Positions 40,795 to 49,438 of a stretch of 64,000 nt of DNA are shown one piece after another. The position numbers and the translations under genes were made by a program. The notes below the pieces were generated by a model, which saw only the letters and a program-made list of their open reading frames with translations, did no database searches and was not told the origin of the DNA. Position 1 is the stretch's first letter; every line of letters starts with the position of its first letter. The DNA lies in NCBI GenBank assembly GCA_002436015.1, contig DIXJ01000015.1, positions 102,314-166,313 on the forward strand, in the 5' to 3' direction. Source of the stretch: Synergistaceae bacterium UBA6083. Its GTDB lineage: Bacteria > Synergistota > Synergistia > Synergistales > 79-D21.

Positions 40795-42435
40795 TCAGGC
40801 CCCAAAGCAGCTGCCGCCGATGAATTCACGGAGGATCGAGTTGTTCGGGACATTGTCCGCCGGGATGAAGGGGGCATAACGAAGCAGGTCCAGCAGGCGC
40901 GCCGCTTCCCCGAAAACGGGGGACTCCTCCCGGACCGTTCTCAGGAGCGGTTCCGCATACCCTTTCAAAACCGAAAGCTCGTAGACCAGCGCCGAGTTGA
41001 ACATCGCATCGGCTTTTTCCTGGTAGGGAAAGATGTGGCGCGCAGCCCCCCGTATGACAGAAGGCCATTGAAGCAGGGTCGTTTCGGGTTTCTTTCCCCT
41101 GGTGCGGTAGTCGCGGACGAGACGCCTGAGGAGGCGGTTGTCCGTCGTGCTGGTCCGATTGTGCCTGTCGAAGTTGACCCCCGTCAGGGGAGACAGGTAG
41201 AGGCGGAATTTTTCGGCATCGGGAATCCCGGTCCCAACCTGGTCGTTCAGCCCGTGGATTCCCTCGATGACCAGCAGTTCACCGGGATCAAGCTTCAAGT
41301 TGCCCCCCCTGTCCCGCGTCCCGTCCAGGAAGTCGAAACGGGGCAGGTGAACGGGTTTGCCTTCCAGGAGGTCGGCAATGTGAGCGTTCAGGAGGTCGAT
41401 GTCGAGGGCCTCGATGGCTTCGAAGTCGTAGCTGCCGTCCGCATCGCGCGGGGTTCGGCTCCTCTCCATGAAATAGTCGTCCATGGCCAGTATTTTCGTG
41501 CGCTTTCCGCAGACGGCCAGCTGGACGGCTAGCCGGTGTGAAGTCGTCGTCTTGCCGGAACCGGAAGGACCCGCAATGCAGACGAGCCGGCAACCAAGCC
41601 TGGAAGCGATGTTTTCGGCAATCCGGTTAAGCCGCTGGGAATGAAGGGCTTCCGAGACCAGGATCAGCTCGGTGCCGCGGCCGGAGGCCACCGCCCTGTG
41701 GAGGCTTTCCATGGTGCTCACCCCGAGGATATCCAGCCATCCCGAATACTCGAGGAAAACGTCCGAAAGGCGAACCGGGGGTTGGAAAGGAGGCAGTTGC
41801 GCCGGGTAGGCCACGGTGGGAAACCGGAGAACCATCCCCGGCAGGTGGGAAACGAGGTCGAAAACCCCGACTGTACCCGTCGAGGGTGCCAACGGCCCGT
41901 AAAAGAAACCGCTTCGGTCCCCGATCCTGTAAATCTCGACCGGATCCGCGCCGATCCATCTCAAGAGTTCAGCCTTGTCCAGGTTCCCCTGGGCTTCGAA
42001 CAGGCTGATCGCCCGGTCCAGTGAAAGGACTTCCCTGACGATGGGCAAGTCGAGCGCCACCAGGTCGGTTATGCCTTGCCTGACCGCCTCCACCTGGGAA
42101 GAAGCCAGGGGCTCCCCCGGAATCTCGCAATAGTAACCGTCACTTAGTGAATGCCGGACCACGACGTCCTTGTCCAGCAACTTGCGGCAGGCCAGGACGA
42201 GGAGAAATGTCAGCGTACGCCGATAGGCCTCTTTCCCCTCGAAGCAGGAAGTGTCCACGAAAGTGACCGCGCAGTCCTCGGCTATCTCCCAGGACAGGGG
42301 GCGAAGATACCGGTTGACCCGCCAGGCCACGATGTTCCCAAGCTGCCTGCCGGATTTGGCCAGGACATCCAGGCCGTTGAGAGGCCTGTCGCTGTCGAAG
42401 AATCCATTCCCCTCCTCGGTGACCCGAAAGCTCAT
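40795..42435 (-). CDS. Nucleoside (uridine) kinase with N-terminal ThrRS-like domain
   Basis: 546 aa. C-terminal half (~285-480) is a uridine-kinase/phosphoribulokinase P-loop domain: AGPSGSGKTTTSHRLA, AMDDYFMERSRTPRD and LVIEGIHGLND. The N-terminal half (~50-230) resembles the second additional domain of threonyl-tRNA synthetase, a fusion known in clostridial, Thermotoga and related nucleoside kinases. It would salvage uridine/cytidine or a related nucleoside. It ends at a terminator and follows the rhodanese/AMIN gene by 13 bp. Confidence 0.85.
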   Translation of the reverse strand: MSFRVTEEGNGFFDSDRPLNGLDVLAKSGRQLGNIVAWRVNRYLRPLSWEIAEDCAVTFVDTSCFEGKEAYRRTLTFLLVLACRKLLDKDVVVRHSLSDGYYCEIPGEPLASSQVEAVRQGITDLVALDLPIVREVLSLDRAISLFEAQGNLDKAELLRWIGADPVEIYRIGDRSGFFYGPLAPSTGTVGVFDLVSHLPGMVLRFPTVAYPAQLPPFQPPVRLSDVFLEYSGWLDILGVSTMESLHRAVASGRGTELILVSEALHSQRLNRIAENIASRLGCRLVCIAGPSGSGKTTTSHRLAVQLAVCGKRTKILAMDDYFMERSRTPRDADGSYDFEAIEALDIDLLNAHIADLLEGKPVHLPRFDFLDGTRDRGGNLKLDPGELLVIEGIHGLNDQVGTGIPDAEKFRLYLSPLTGVNFDRHNRTSTTDNRLLRRLVRDYRTRGKKPETTLLQWPSVIRGAARHIFPYQEKADAMFNSALVYELSVLKGYAEPLLRTVREESPVFGEAARLLDLLRYAPFIPADNVPNNSILREFIGGSCFGA

Positions 42436-42448
42436 GCCTCAACCCCCC

Positions 42449-44074
42449 TCAAAACTGGAAATCGATGACGTAGCGGTAGGGCTTCTCCAGCCGGAAATGC
42501 TTGACCCCCTTCGCCTTGTGCGAAAACCGCAGGGTCGTTTCGTTCAGGGACTCGACAAGCACCACGGAAACGTCCTTTCCGTAGGGGGAAGGCAATCCGG
42601 CCATGGACGTGACCGGCACGGCGCTGAAGGCCAGTTCGGCCAGGTTCGGCTTAAGCAGGACCCTGGGCTCGATCGGCCGATCCAGGTCGAGGACCGCCCT
42701 GACGGTTTTCCCCTCCCTGTTCCAGCGAAGGGCCAGGATTTTAGCCGGCACCACGACCGGTTTACCCTGGACCTCGGGCTTCGCGACCGGCTTGAGATCA
42801 GGGGATTTCGCGACTGGGCTAACGGGCTGGACGACGATAGGGATCGGTTTCAGGTCCTGGGGCTTCAGGTCCGGCGAGACAGGCTGGACAATGATCGGGA
42901 TCGGTTTCAGGACCTGCGGCTTCACGTCGGCCGACAGGGACACCGCGTCCTTCGAGGCCGGCTGGACGCCAGTGGGAGAGGTCGTGACGGGAGCGACAGG
43001 CTGGACGGTGATGGGGACAGGTTTTAGCCCGGGTGCCTTCACGTCCGGGGAAACCGGCTCTGCGGGGGAAGGCTTGGCCTGCGCCGACACGAGGACCGGC
43101 AGTTCGCCAGGATCCCCCGTTTCAACGGAAAGCTCGGGGATCCCCGCCCACTCGTGGAAGGAGGCGTCGTAATTCCTCACGTTCCGGTATCCCAGCATCA
43201 GGAGGACCCAGGTGGCATACGCCGACCGGACTCCGGCGGTATCGTAAACGATGATCTCGTCTTCCGGCAGGATCCCCGCCTTTTCATACAGGGCTTTCAG
43301 GTCCGCTTCCGGCAGGAGGAAACCGTCCCTGCCAACGAGATGGTTGTAGGGCACGAGGATCGCACCCGGGATGTGCCCTCCCCGTTTTTCACTGAAATAG
43401 CGGGCTCCCCTATACTCTTCGACGGTCCGGACATCCAGGAGCTTCGCGGAATTCATCCTTTCCCGGATATGTTCCACGGTTGCCTTCATGTCCTCCCTGA
43501 ACGCCTTCATGGGGAAATTCCTGGGCTGCGGCCTGGGAACCTCCTTCGTGACCGGAAGGCCCGCTGAGCGCCAGGCCGGCCAACCGCCGTCGAGAATGCG
43601 GACGCCCGATACCCCGGCCATTCGCAGGACAAGAGCGACAAAGCCTTCCTGCCCCCAGCTTCCCGGTTCGCCATAAACGATAACCGGCCTGGAGCCGTCT
43701 ATCCCCAATGCACCGATGCGGGCAGCGATGGATTTCGGGGCCAGGAGTGTCGCCCAACCCCGGCTTCCCGGAAGTCCCTTCATTTTACTGAATGACTGCC
43801 ACTCCGCGTTAACCGCGCCGGGAACATGTCCGCCGCTGTAAAGGGAAGCCGGCCGGGCATCTAGAAGGACGATCCCCTTCAAGTTGTCCTTCACCCAGTC
43901 CAGGGAAACGAAAAAGGCACTGCGCCCTTCCGAGCCGCCCGGCAACTTTGCAGCCGGGGCCGGTGCCGGGGCCTTCGAGGTCGCCTTCGCGGGCGCAGCG
44001 GTCGAGATTCCCGTTGCCAGGAAAGCGAAGGAAAAGGCCAACAGGAGCGGCATCGCCATCTTTTTCCAGTTCAA
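42449..44074 (-). CDS. Exported, cysteine-free double-rhodanese protein with C-terminal AMIN-like domain
   Basis: 541 aa. Signal peptide (LLLAFSFAFLATGISTAA), rhodanese fold 1 (~55-175), rhodanese fold 2 (~195-312), a Pro-rich linker with three copies of LKP(V/I)PI-x-VQPV (starting near residues 350, 389, 408), and a C-terminal AMIN-like beta domain (~445-541). Rhodanese 2 has YDTAGVR where active sulfurtransferases have YCxxGVR, so the catalytic Cys is D278; rhodanese 1 has YGEPGSWG. The whole protein contains no Cys, so it cannot be a classical sulfurtransferase. AMIN domains target periplasmic proteins to peptidoglycan, so a cell-wall-bound binding role is likelier. Promoter at 44114-44141. 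Confidence 0.85.
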   Translation of the reverse strand: MNWKKMAMPLLLAFSFAFLATGISTAAPAKATSKAPAPAPAAKLPGGSEGRSAFFVSLDWVKDNLKGIVLLDARPASLYSGGHVPGAVNAEWQSFSKMKGLPGSRGWATLLAPKSIAARIGALGIDGSRPVIVYGEPGSWGQEGFVALVLRMAGVSGVRILDGGWPAWRSAGLPVTKEVPRPQPRNFPMKAFREDMKATVEHIRERMNSAKLLDVRTVEEYRGARYFSEKRGGHIPGAILVPYNHLVGRDGFLLPEADLKALYEKAGILPEDEIIVYDTAGVRSAYATWVLLMLGYRNVRNYDASFHEWAGIPELSVETGDPGELPVLVSAQAKPSPAEPVSPDVKAPGLKPVPITVQPVAPVTTSPTGVQPASKDAVSLSADVKPQVLKPIPIIVQPVSPDLKPQDLKPIPIVVQPVSPVAKSPDLKPVAKPEVQGKPVVVPAKILALRWNREGKTVRAVLDLDRPIEPRVLLKPNLAELAFSAVPVTSMAGLPSPYGKDVSVVLVESLNETTLRFSHKAKGVKHFRLEKPYRYVIDFQF

Positions 44075-44113
44075 AAGTTCTTCCCCCTTCGATTGGTCTT
44101 CTTGAAGCCCTTT

Positions 44114-44141
44114 ATCATATACCGTGGATCCGCGGGGTCAA
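44114..44141 (-). promoter_or_regulatory. Promoter of rhodanese/AMIN gene
   Basis: Minus strand: TTGACC (44141-44136), 16-bp spacer, TATGAT (44119-44114); predicted start about 30 bp before the ATG. Confidence 0.65.
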
Positions 44142-44360
44142 ACAAGGGCCATTTTACGGATGCGTGTATGACCGTTTCATCTTGCAGGCCCCCTCTTGCA
44201 CCCATGAAAAAGCCCGGCTAAAATATTGGAACCTGGTCTGAACAGTAGCCTACCCTACCCCATTTTGGTCGGACCCATTCTTCGTTTTTCGACAAAACCA
44301 TGCCCGAGTTCACCCTAATTGACTGCAAAATATCTTAATATTCAGACGGGCAAAATCCCC

Positions 44361-44389
44361 TTGTGCTTTTCAAACGGGGGGGGTATAAG
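44361..44389 (+). promoter_or_regulatory. Promoter of gntR-citrate operon
   Basis: TTGTGC (44361-44366), 17-bp spacer containing eight G, TATAAG (44384-44389). Start predicted near 44396, 26 nt before the gntR start codon. Confidence 0.65.
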
Positions 44390-44397
44390 TGCACTGG

Positions 44398-44406
44398 GTG
44401 GTCCAC
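44398..44406. promoter_or_regulatory. Candidate FadR/GntR operator
   Basis: GTGGTCCAC, a perfect palindrome around one T, at the predicted transcription start. FadR-subfamily sites have the form TGGTnnnACCA or similar; this short match next to the regulator gene suggests autoregulation. Confidence 0.45.
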
Positions 44407-44421
44407 GCAAGGAGGGTTCCC

Positions 44422-45123
44422 ATGGAAACGAGAAAAGTCAAGCCGACCCGGATCTACGAAAAAGTCGTGGAAGAACTGAAGGACCTCATCTCCCGTGGGG
44501 AACTCCGCCCCGGGGATCCGCTCCCCCCCGAACGGCAGATGATGGAAGACCTCGGCGTCAGCCGCAGTTCCCTCCGGGAAGCTTTCCGCGTCCTTGAACT
44601 GATCGGGCTCATCGAGAGCGTCCCCGGCAAGGGACGCTTCGTCCGAAGGCCCGTCACCGAAACCGGTGAATCCCGCAACATCCCCCTTGAAGGCGCAGCC
44701 GTCCTCGAACTGATGGAAGCCCGGCGCATCATCGACCCCGCCATCGCGGGAGAAGCCGCAAAGCGGGCCCTGCCCGCCGACCTCACGAAACTTCGCCGCG
44801 TCCTTTCCCGCACCGAGCAGAACCTGGAGTCGACAACCCACCGGGCCCAAAGCGATTTCGACTTCCACCTGGCCCTGGCCGAGGCAACCCATAACTTCAT
44901 CTTCGTCAACATCGTGAAGATGACCTTCAATCTCATCATGGCGGCCCACGACCGGATCTACAACCGGCTGACCGACAAGCAGGCGTTCCTTAACGAACAT
45001 TCCCGGCTCTACACCGCCATCGTTGACCACGACCCGAAGCTGGCGTCCAAGATCGCGGCGACCCATATCGAACGGGTCTACCATACCCTGCAGGAAAGTA
45101 TCTCCCTGGAAGACCAGGGATGA
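44422..45123 (+). CDS. GntR-family regulator (FadR/FCD type)
   Basis: 233 aa. N-terminal winged helix (RIYEKVVEELKDLISRGELR; LPPERQMMEDLGVSRSSLRE) and C-terminal FCD all-helical domain with metal/effector residues in DFDFHLALAEATHN and HIERVYHTL. FCD regulators often sense carboxylic acids such as citrate, lactate or malonate, fitting the downstream citrate genes. ATG at 44422 with AAGGAGGG 5-6 bases upstream. First gene of the operon, 37 bp before the HD gene. Confidence 0.9.
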   Translation: METRKVKPTRIYEKVVEELKDLISRGELRPGDPLPPERQMMEDLGVSRSSLREAFRVLELIGLIESVPGKGRFVRRPVTETGESRNIPLEGAAVLELMEARRIIDPAIAGEAAKRALPADLTKLRRVLSRTEQNLESTTHRAQSDFDFHLALAEATHNFIFVNIVKMTFNLIMAAHDRIYNRLTDKQAFLNEHSRLYTAIVDHDPKLASKIAATHIERVYHTLQESISLEDQG

Positions 45124-45160
45124 TCACGCGTACCAAACCAAGTCACGGGAGGGAAGAATC

Positions 45161-45718
45161 ATGAGAGAGAAAATCGTGGAGCTGCTGCCGGAAATCAACT
45201 GGATCACGGACCAGAAACTGCGGGAACAGGTCATCGACACGTACGTGGACGCCCTGGAGACCGGGGGCTGGGAACCCGAGGACATGAAAAAGATCCCCTT
45301 CACGCTTCTCATCCCCAACTGCCCTGCATCCCTGCTCACCCACACGCGTGGGGTCATCCGCGTCAGCAAGGTGATCTACGAAGAGTTCAACGCCATCTAC
45401 AAGGACGAGGGCGGATTCCAGCTCGATCATGACGACCTGATCGCGGGCGCCATCCTTCATGACGTGGGCAAGCTCGTGGAGTACGAGAAATCTCCCGACG
45501 GCGCAACGGTGAAGTCGCAGCTGGGCAAGGACCTCCGCCACCCCTTCTCCGGAACCGTGCTGGCAATGCGCAACGGCATTTCCACCAAGATCGCCCACAT
45601 TATCGCCAACCATGCCCACGAGGGCGACGGAACTCTCAGGAGCCCGGAAGGCGTCGTGGTCAACAAGGCCGATTTCGTCAACTTCGAGACCATCAAGTCG
45701 TTCCTTGGAATGAAGTAG
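45161..45718 (+). CDS. HD-domain metal-dependent phosphohydrolase-like protein
   Basis: 185 aa. The HD-domain residues are visible: His in LLTHTRGVIRV, the HD pair in AGAILHDVGKLVE, His in HIIANHAHEGDG and Asp in NKADFVNF. It is too short for extra domains. It lies between the regulator and the first hydro-lyase gene (36-bp gap) in the citrate operon. Such proteins hydrolyse nucleotides or phosphate esters; its job in citrate metabolism is unknown, perhaps clearing a signal or a damaged metabolite. Confidence 0.85.
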   Translation: MREKIVELLPEINWITDQKLREQVIDTYVDALETGGWEPEDMKKIPFTLLIPNCPASLLTHTRGVIRVSKVIYEEFNAIYKDEGGFQLDHDDLIAGAILHDVGKLVEYEKSPDGATVKSQLGKDLRHPFSGTVLAMRNGISTKIAHIIANHAHEGDGTLRSPEGVVVNKADFVNFETIKSFLGMK

Positions 45719-45754
45719 GTTTTCTCCACCAACTTTTACGGGAGGTGTAACGCC

Positions 45755-47032
45755 ATGGGCAAGACGATGATCCAAAAGATCATCCAGAGGGCTTCCGGCA
45801 AGGAAGTCCAGGTAGGGGACCGGGTCTGGTGCAAAATCGACCTTTCCACGGCCCGCGATTTCGGCGGACCGAACTGCGTGCTGCAGTTTGACGAGGTGAC
45901 GGACAAGGCGAAGGTCTGGGATCCCGACAAGATCGCCTTCACCTTCGACCTCCAGGCCCCGGCCCACGCGGAAAAGGTGGCCAACAACCAGAAAATCATC
46001 CGCGACTTCGCAAAACGCCAGGGCATCAGCAAGGTTTTTGACGTGAACTGGGGCATCGGCCAGCACGTCCTTCTCGAGCACGGTCTCGTGAAGCCCGGCG
46101 ACGTCATCCTCGGGACGGACAGCCACATGAACCTCCTGGGCGGCGTCGGCGCCTTCGCCACAGGCGTGGGCAACACGGACATCGTCGCCTCCTGGATCAA
46201 CGGGACCCTCTGGTTCCGCGTCCCCGAGACGATGAGGATCACGACGACCGGTTCCTTCGGCAAGGGTGTCTGCATGCGCGACTACCTCACGTTCCTCGTG
46301 GGCAAGCTGGGCGCCGACGGCATGTTCTTCAAGGCCGTCGAGTACTACGGGGAAACCATAGAGAAGAGTTCCCTCGCCGACCGGATCACCCTCTGCTCCA
46401 TGGTGACCGAGATGAGCGGCAAGGTCGGGCTCATCACGCCCAACGGCGAAGTCCTGGACTGGCTCGTGAAGCGGGCCGGCAAGGAAGTCATCGAGCGCAT
46501 CGAAGCCATGAAGGCTGACAGTGACGCTATCTACAGCGACGACTTGCATTTCGACGTGTCAAAGCTCGAACCCATGGCCTCCTGCCCCGACGCCCCGGAC
46601 AACGTGAAAACGGTTCGCGAGGTTGCCGGCACCCACATCGACCAGGTGCACATCGGTTCCTGCTCCAACGGCCGCTTCGAGGACATCGCCGCGGCTTTCG
46701 AAGTCCTGAAGGACGCCGGTTTCCAGGTCAGCGACAATGTCCGGACCATCATCACCCCCACCACGCGCGAAGTCATGAAGCAGTGCGCCGAGGCGGGATT
46801 CATCCAGAAGTTCCTCGAGGCGGGCGTCGTCTTCACGAACCCGACCTGCAGCCTCTGCACCGCCGAGCATTACGGCGTGCTCCCGGGCGGCGACGTAGGC
46901 GTTTCCACCACCAACCGGAACTTCATCGGCAAGGTGGGCAAGGGAAGCCATACCTATCTTGTGAGCCCCATGACGGCCATGGCCTCCGCGGTGAAGGGCG
47001 TCCTCACCGACCCGCGGGACATCCTGAAGTAG
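45755..47032 (+). CDS. Aconitase/isopropylmalate isomerase-type hydro-lyase, large subunit 1
   Basis: 425 aa LeuC-like subunit binding a catalytic [4Fe-4S] cluster through C303 (GSCSNGRFED), C365 and C368 (NPTCSLCTAEH). The second motif is atypical: most LeuC/homoaconitase proteins have NPGCGPC. TDSHMNLLGGVGAFATGVG is the substrate-binding region. In context it could be the aconitase converting citrate and isocitrate, but homoaconitase- or methylmalate-type activity is possible. Paired with 47060-47587. Confidence 0.85.
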   Translation: MGKTMIQKIIQRASGKEVQVGDRVWCKIDLSTARDFGGPNCVLQFDEVTDKAKVWDPDKIAFTFDLQAPAHAEKVANNQKIIRDFAKRQGISKVFDVNWGIGQHVLLEHGLVKPGDVILGTDSHMNLLGGVGAFATGVGNTDIVASWINGTLWFRVPETMRITTTGSFGKGVCMRDYLTFLVGKLGADGMFFKAVEYYGETIEKSSLADRITLCSMVTEMSGKVGLITPNGEVLDWLVKRAGKEVIERIEAMKADSDAIYSDDLHFDVSKLEPMASCPDAPDNVKTVREVAGTHIDQVHIGSCSNGRFEDIAAAFEVLKDAGFQVSDNVRTIITPTTREVMKQCAEAGFIQKFLEAGVVFTNPTCSLCTAEHYGVLPGGDVGVSTTNRNFIGKVGKGSHTYLVSPMTAMASAVKGVLTDPRDILK

Positions 47033-47059
47033 GCCGGAAAGGTTAAGGAGGGACAGACC

Positions 47060-47587
47060 ATGGAACAGAGCGTCCTGCGCGGAAAAGCCTGGGTCTTTAC
47101 CGACGACGTCGATACGGACCTGATCTACCACAACAAGTACCTGGCCGAAACGGATCCCAAGAAGATGGCCCAGTTCTCCTTCGAGTACTACCCCGGCAAG
47201 GAGAATTTCGCCAAGGAAGCAAAGCCCGGCGATTTCGTCGTGGCCGGCCGCAACTTCGGGGCGGGTTCCAGCCGTGAACACGCAGTCTATTGCCTCAAGG
47301 AACTGGGCATCCCCGTGGTCCTGGCGGAAAACTTCTCCCGCATCTACTACCGCAACGCCATCAACAACGGCTACCCCGTGCTCTTCGTCGCCGGCCTCAG
47401 CCAGGCCATCAAGGACGGCAAGATCAAGGACGGGGACGAGCTGGAAGTGAACATCGGCACAGGCGAGATCAAGGACGTGACCAACGGGAATGCCTTCCAC
47501 GGCGACGCGGTCACCGACCTCGAGAAGGACATCATGGCCAGCGGCGGCCTCATCGAGTACCTGAAGGCCACCGCAACCAAGAAGTAG
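47060..47587 (+). CDS. Hydro-lyase small subunit 1 (LeuD-like)
   Basis: 175 aa swivelling domain with FGAGSSREHA, the conserved GSSR substrate loop, and FSRIYYRNAINNG. The specificity loop after VDTDLIYHN reads KYLAETDPKKMAQ, nearer to the YLxxTDP form of homoaconitase/aconitase-type small subunits than to its neighbour at 48862. Partner of the large subunit 27 bp upstream. ATG with AAGGAGGG upstream. Confidence 0.85.
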   Translation: MEQSVLRGKAWVFTDDVDTDLIYHNKYLAETDPKKMAQFSFEYYPGKENFAKEAKPGDFVVAGRNFGAGSSREHAVYCLKELGIPVVLAENFSRIYYRNAINNGYPVLFVAGLSQAIKDGKIKDGDELEVNIGTGEIKDVTNGNAFHGDAVTDLEKDIMASGGLIEYLKATATKK

Positions 47588-47602
47588 GGAGGCGAACGAC
47601 TC

Positions 47603-48859
47603 ATGGGCATGACGTTTGCTGAGAAGGCGCTGGGCAAGGCAGCAGGCTACCCGGTCAAGGCCGGCGAGGTCGTCACCGTTGAACCCCATTTCTGCATGAG
47701 CCACGACAACGCCGCCCCGATCGCGAAGACGTTCAAGAAGATCGGCGTCCCGAAGGTCTGGAAGCCGGATCACCTGGTCTTCATCCTGGACCATGCGATC
47801 CCGGCACCGACTGATGAGCACGCCGTCAACCACAAGGAAATCCGTGAATTCGTCGAGGAGCAGGGGATTCCCCATTTCTACGACGTCACCAGCAAGGGCG
47901 GGGTCTGCCACCAGAAGATGTGCGAGGAAGGCTTTGCTCTCCCGGGGCTCATCATGATCGGCAGCGACAGCCACACCTGCACCTACGGGGCCTACGGGGC
48001 CTTTTCCACGGGCATCGGCCGCAGCGAGATGGCCGCCGCCTGGGCCACCGGCAAGATCTGGTTCCGGGTTCCCGAATCCCTGAAGATCACCGTCACCGGC
48101 AAGTTCAACAAGGGCGTCTCCGCGAAGGACCTGATCCTGAAGATCATCGGCGACATCAAGGCCGACGGCGCGGACTACATGTCCGTCGAGTTCCACGGGC
48201 CGGCCATCGAGGCCATGTCCATCGCCGAGCGGATGACCCTCTGCAACATGGGCATCGAGATGGGCGCGAAGAACGCCGTCTGCCCGCCGGACCAGAAGGT
48301 CCTGGACGCCATCAAGGGCATCGAGAAAACGAACGAATGGGAAGCGCTCTGGGCGGACGAAGATGCCGTCTACGCCAGCGAGCTCTCATACGACCTCGGC
48401 GAACTGGTCCCCTGCGTGGCGAAGCCGCACACCGTGGACAACTACGCCCCGATCGACGAGGTCAAGGGCACGAAGATCCACCAGGCCTTCCTGGGAAGCT
48501 GCACCAACGCCCGGATCGAGGACCTGCGCCTTGCCGCCGGGATCCTGAAGGGCAAGGAAGTTGCGGTCCGGACCATCGTCATCCCGGCCTCCTGGCGGGT
48601 TTACCGCCAGGCCCTCAACGAGGGACTCCTCGACGTTTTCATGGATGCCGGCTGCGTCATCACCAACCCCGGCTGCGGTCCCTGCATGGGCAACCACGAG
48701 GGAATCCTGGCCCCGGGCGAAACCTGCATCTCGACTGCCAACCGTAACTTCAAGGGGCGCATGGGCAACAAGGAGAGCTTCATCTACCTCGCCAGCCCCA
48801 TGACCGTCGCCGCCTCCGCCCTTAAGGGCGAGATCGCCGACCCGCGGGAGGTGCTGTAA
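47603..48859 (+). CDS. Aconitase/isopropylmalate isomerase-type hydro-lyase, large subunit 2
   Basis: 418 aa LeuC-like subunit with canonical cluster ligands C300 (GSCTNARIEDL), C358 and C361 (NPGCGPCMG) and the SDSHTCTYGAYGAFSTG segment. Clearly diverged from large subunit 1, so not a recent duplicate. Isopropylmalate isomerase is possible, but no other leucine biosynthesis gene is here; a second hydroxy-acid dehydratase step (aconitase, homoaconitase, citramalate or dimethylmalate hydratase type) is more likely in this operon. Confidence 0.86.
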   Translation: MGMTFAEKALGKAAGYPVKAGEVVTVEPHFCMSHDNAAPIAKTFKKIGVPKVWKPDHLVFILDHAIPAPTDEHAVNHKEIREFVEEQGIPHFYDVTSKGGVCHQKMCEEGFALPGLIMIGSDSHTCTYGAYGAFSTGIGRSEMAAAWATGKIWFRVPESLKITVTGKFNKGVSAKDLILKIIGDIKADGADYMSVEFHGPAIEAMSIAERMTLCNMGIEMGAKNAVCPPDQKVLDAIKGIEKTNEWEALWADEDAVYASELSYDLGELVPCVAKPHTVDNYAPIDEVKGTKIHQAFLGSCTNARIEDLRLAAGILKGKEVAVRTIVIPASWRVYRQALNEGLLDVFMDAGCVITNPGCGPCMGNHEGILAPGETCISTANRNFKGRMGNKESFIYLASPMTVAASALKGEIADPREVL

Positions 48860-48861
48860 GC

Positions 48862-49362
48862 ATGAAGATCCAGGGGAAGGTCTGGAAGTACGGGGATGAC
48901 ATCAACACCGACGTCATCTTCGCCGGGAAGTACACCTACACGATCAAGGATCGCGCCGAGATGGCCAAGGTCGCCCTCGAGGATTTGGATCCGGAGTTCA
49001 CGAAGAACGCCCAGGCCGGAGACATCATCGTCGGCGGGAAGAACTGGGGCTGCGGTTCCAGCCGCGAACAGGCCGTCACCTGCCTGAAGGAGCGCGGCAT
49101 CGGCGCCATCATCGCAAAAGGATTTGCCCGCATCTACTACCGCAACTGCCTGAACGAGGGCCTGCCGATCATCGTGTCCGCAGAAGCCGTCGACGCCATC
49201 AACGCGGGCGAGACCGTGGAAGTGGATTTCGATGCGAGCGAGATCAAGACCGCAAGCGGGAAGGTCTTCAAGTTCCCGCCCTACCCGGAATTTGTCCGGG
49301 GCCTCATCGAGGACGGCGGCCTGATCCCCCACGTCAAGAAGTCCCTGGGGCTTTCCAAGTAG
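48862..49362 (+). CDS. Hydro-lyase small subunit 2 (LeuD-like)
   Basis: 166 aa with WGCGSSREQA and FARIYYRNCLNEG. The specificity loop after INTDVIFAG reads KYTYTIKDRAEMAK, quite different from small subunit 1, which argues that the two pairs act on different substrates. Starts 2 bp after large subunit 2, whose end carries the GGGAGGTG ribosome site. Followed by a GC-rich hairpin. Confidence 0.86.
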   Translation: MKIQGKVWKYGDDINTDVIFAGKYTYTIKDRAEMAKVALEDLDPEFTKNAQAGDIIVGGKNWGCGSSREQAVTCLKERGIGAIIAKGFARIYYRNCLNEGLPIIVSAEAVDAINAGETVEVDFDASEIKTASGKVFKFPPYPEFVRGLIEDGGLIPHVKKSLGLSK

Positions 49363-49368
49363 TTCCTG

Positions 49369-49398
49369 CGGGGCGCGGGGGAAATCCCCTGCGCCCCG
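49369..49398 (+). other. Intercistronic GC-rich hairpin
   Basis: 8-bp perfect outer stem (49369-49376 with 49391-49398), a G-T wobble, then GGG/CCC, and a short A-rich loop. No U tract follows; it probably tunes mRNA stability between the hydro-lyase and dehydrogenase genes. Confidence 0.6.
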
Positions 49399-49438
49399 CC
49401 CGGCAAAACACAACCATTCAAGGGAGGGCAATAGCCAG

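Larger units (their letters stand above)
44075..44421. other. 347-bp divergent intergenic region
   Basis: No gene seen. It holds the promoter of the rhodanese/AMIN gene (left), about 200 bp without recognised features (one TTGACT at 44320-44325 lacks a spaced -10), and the promoter, palindrome and ribosome site of the gntR gene (right). Confidence 0.6.

Noticed and set aside
46559..48196. Long minus-strand open frame (545 codons) opposite the hydro-lyase genes
   Set aside because: Shadow of the strong codon bias of the plus-strand genes; it spans three genuine genes and shows no family motif.
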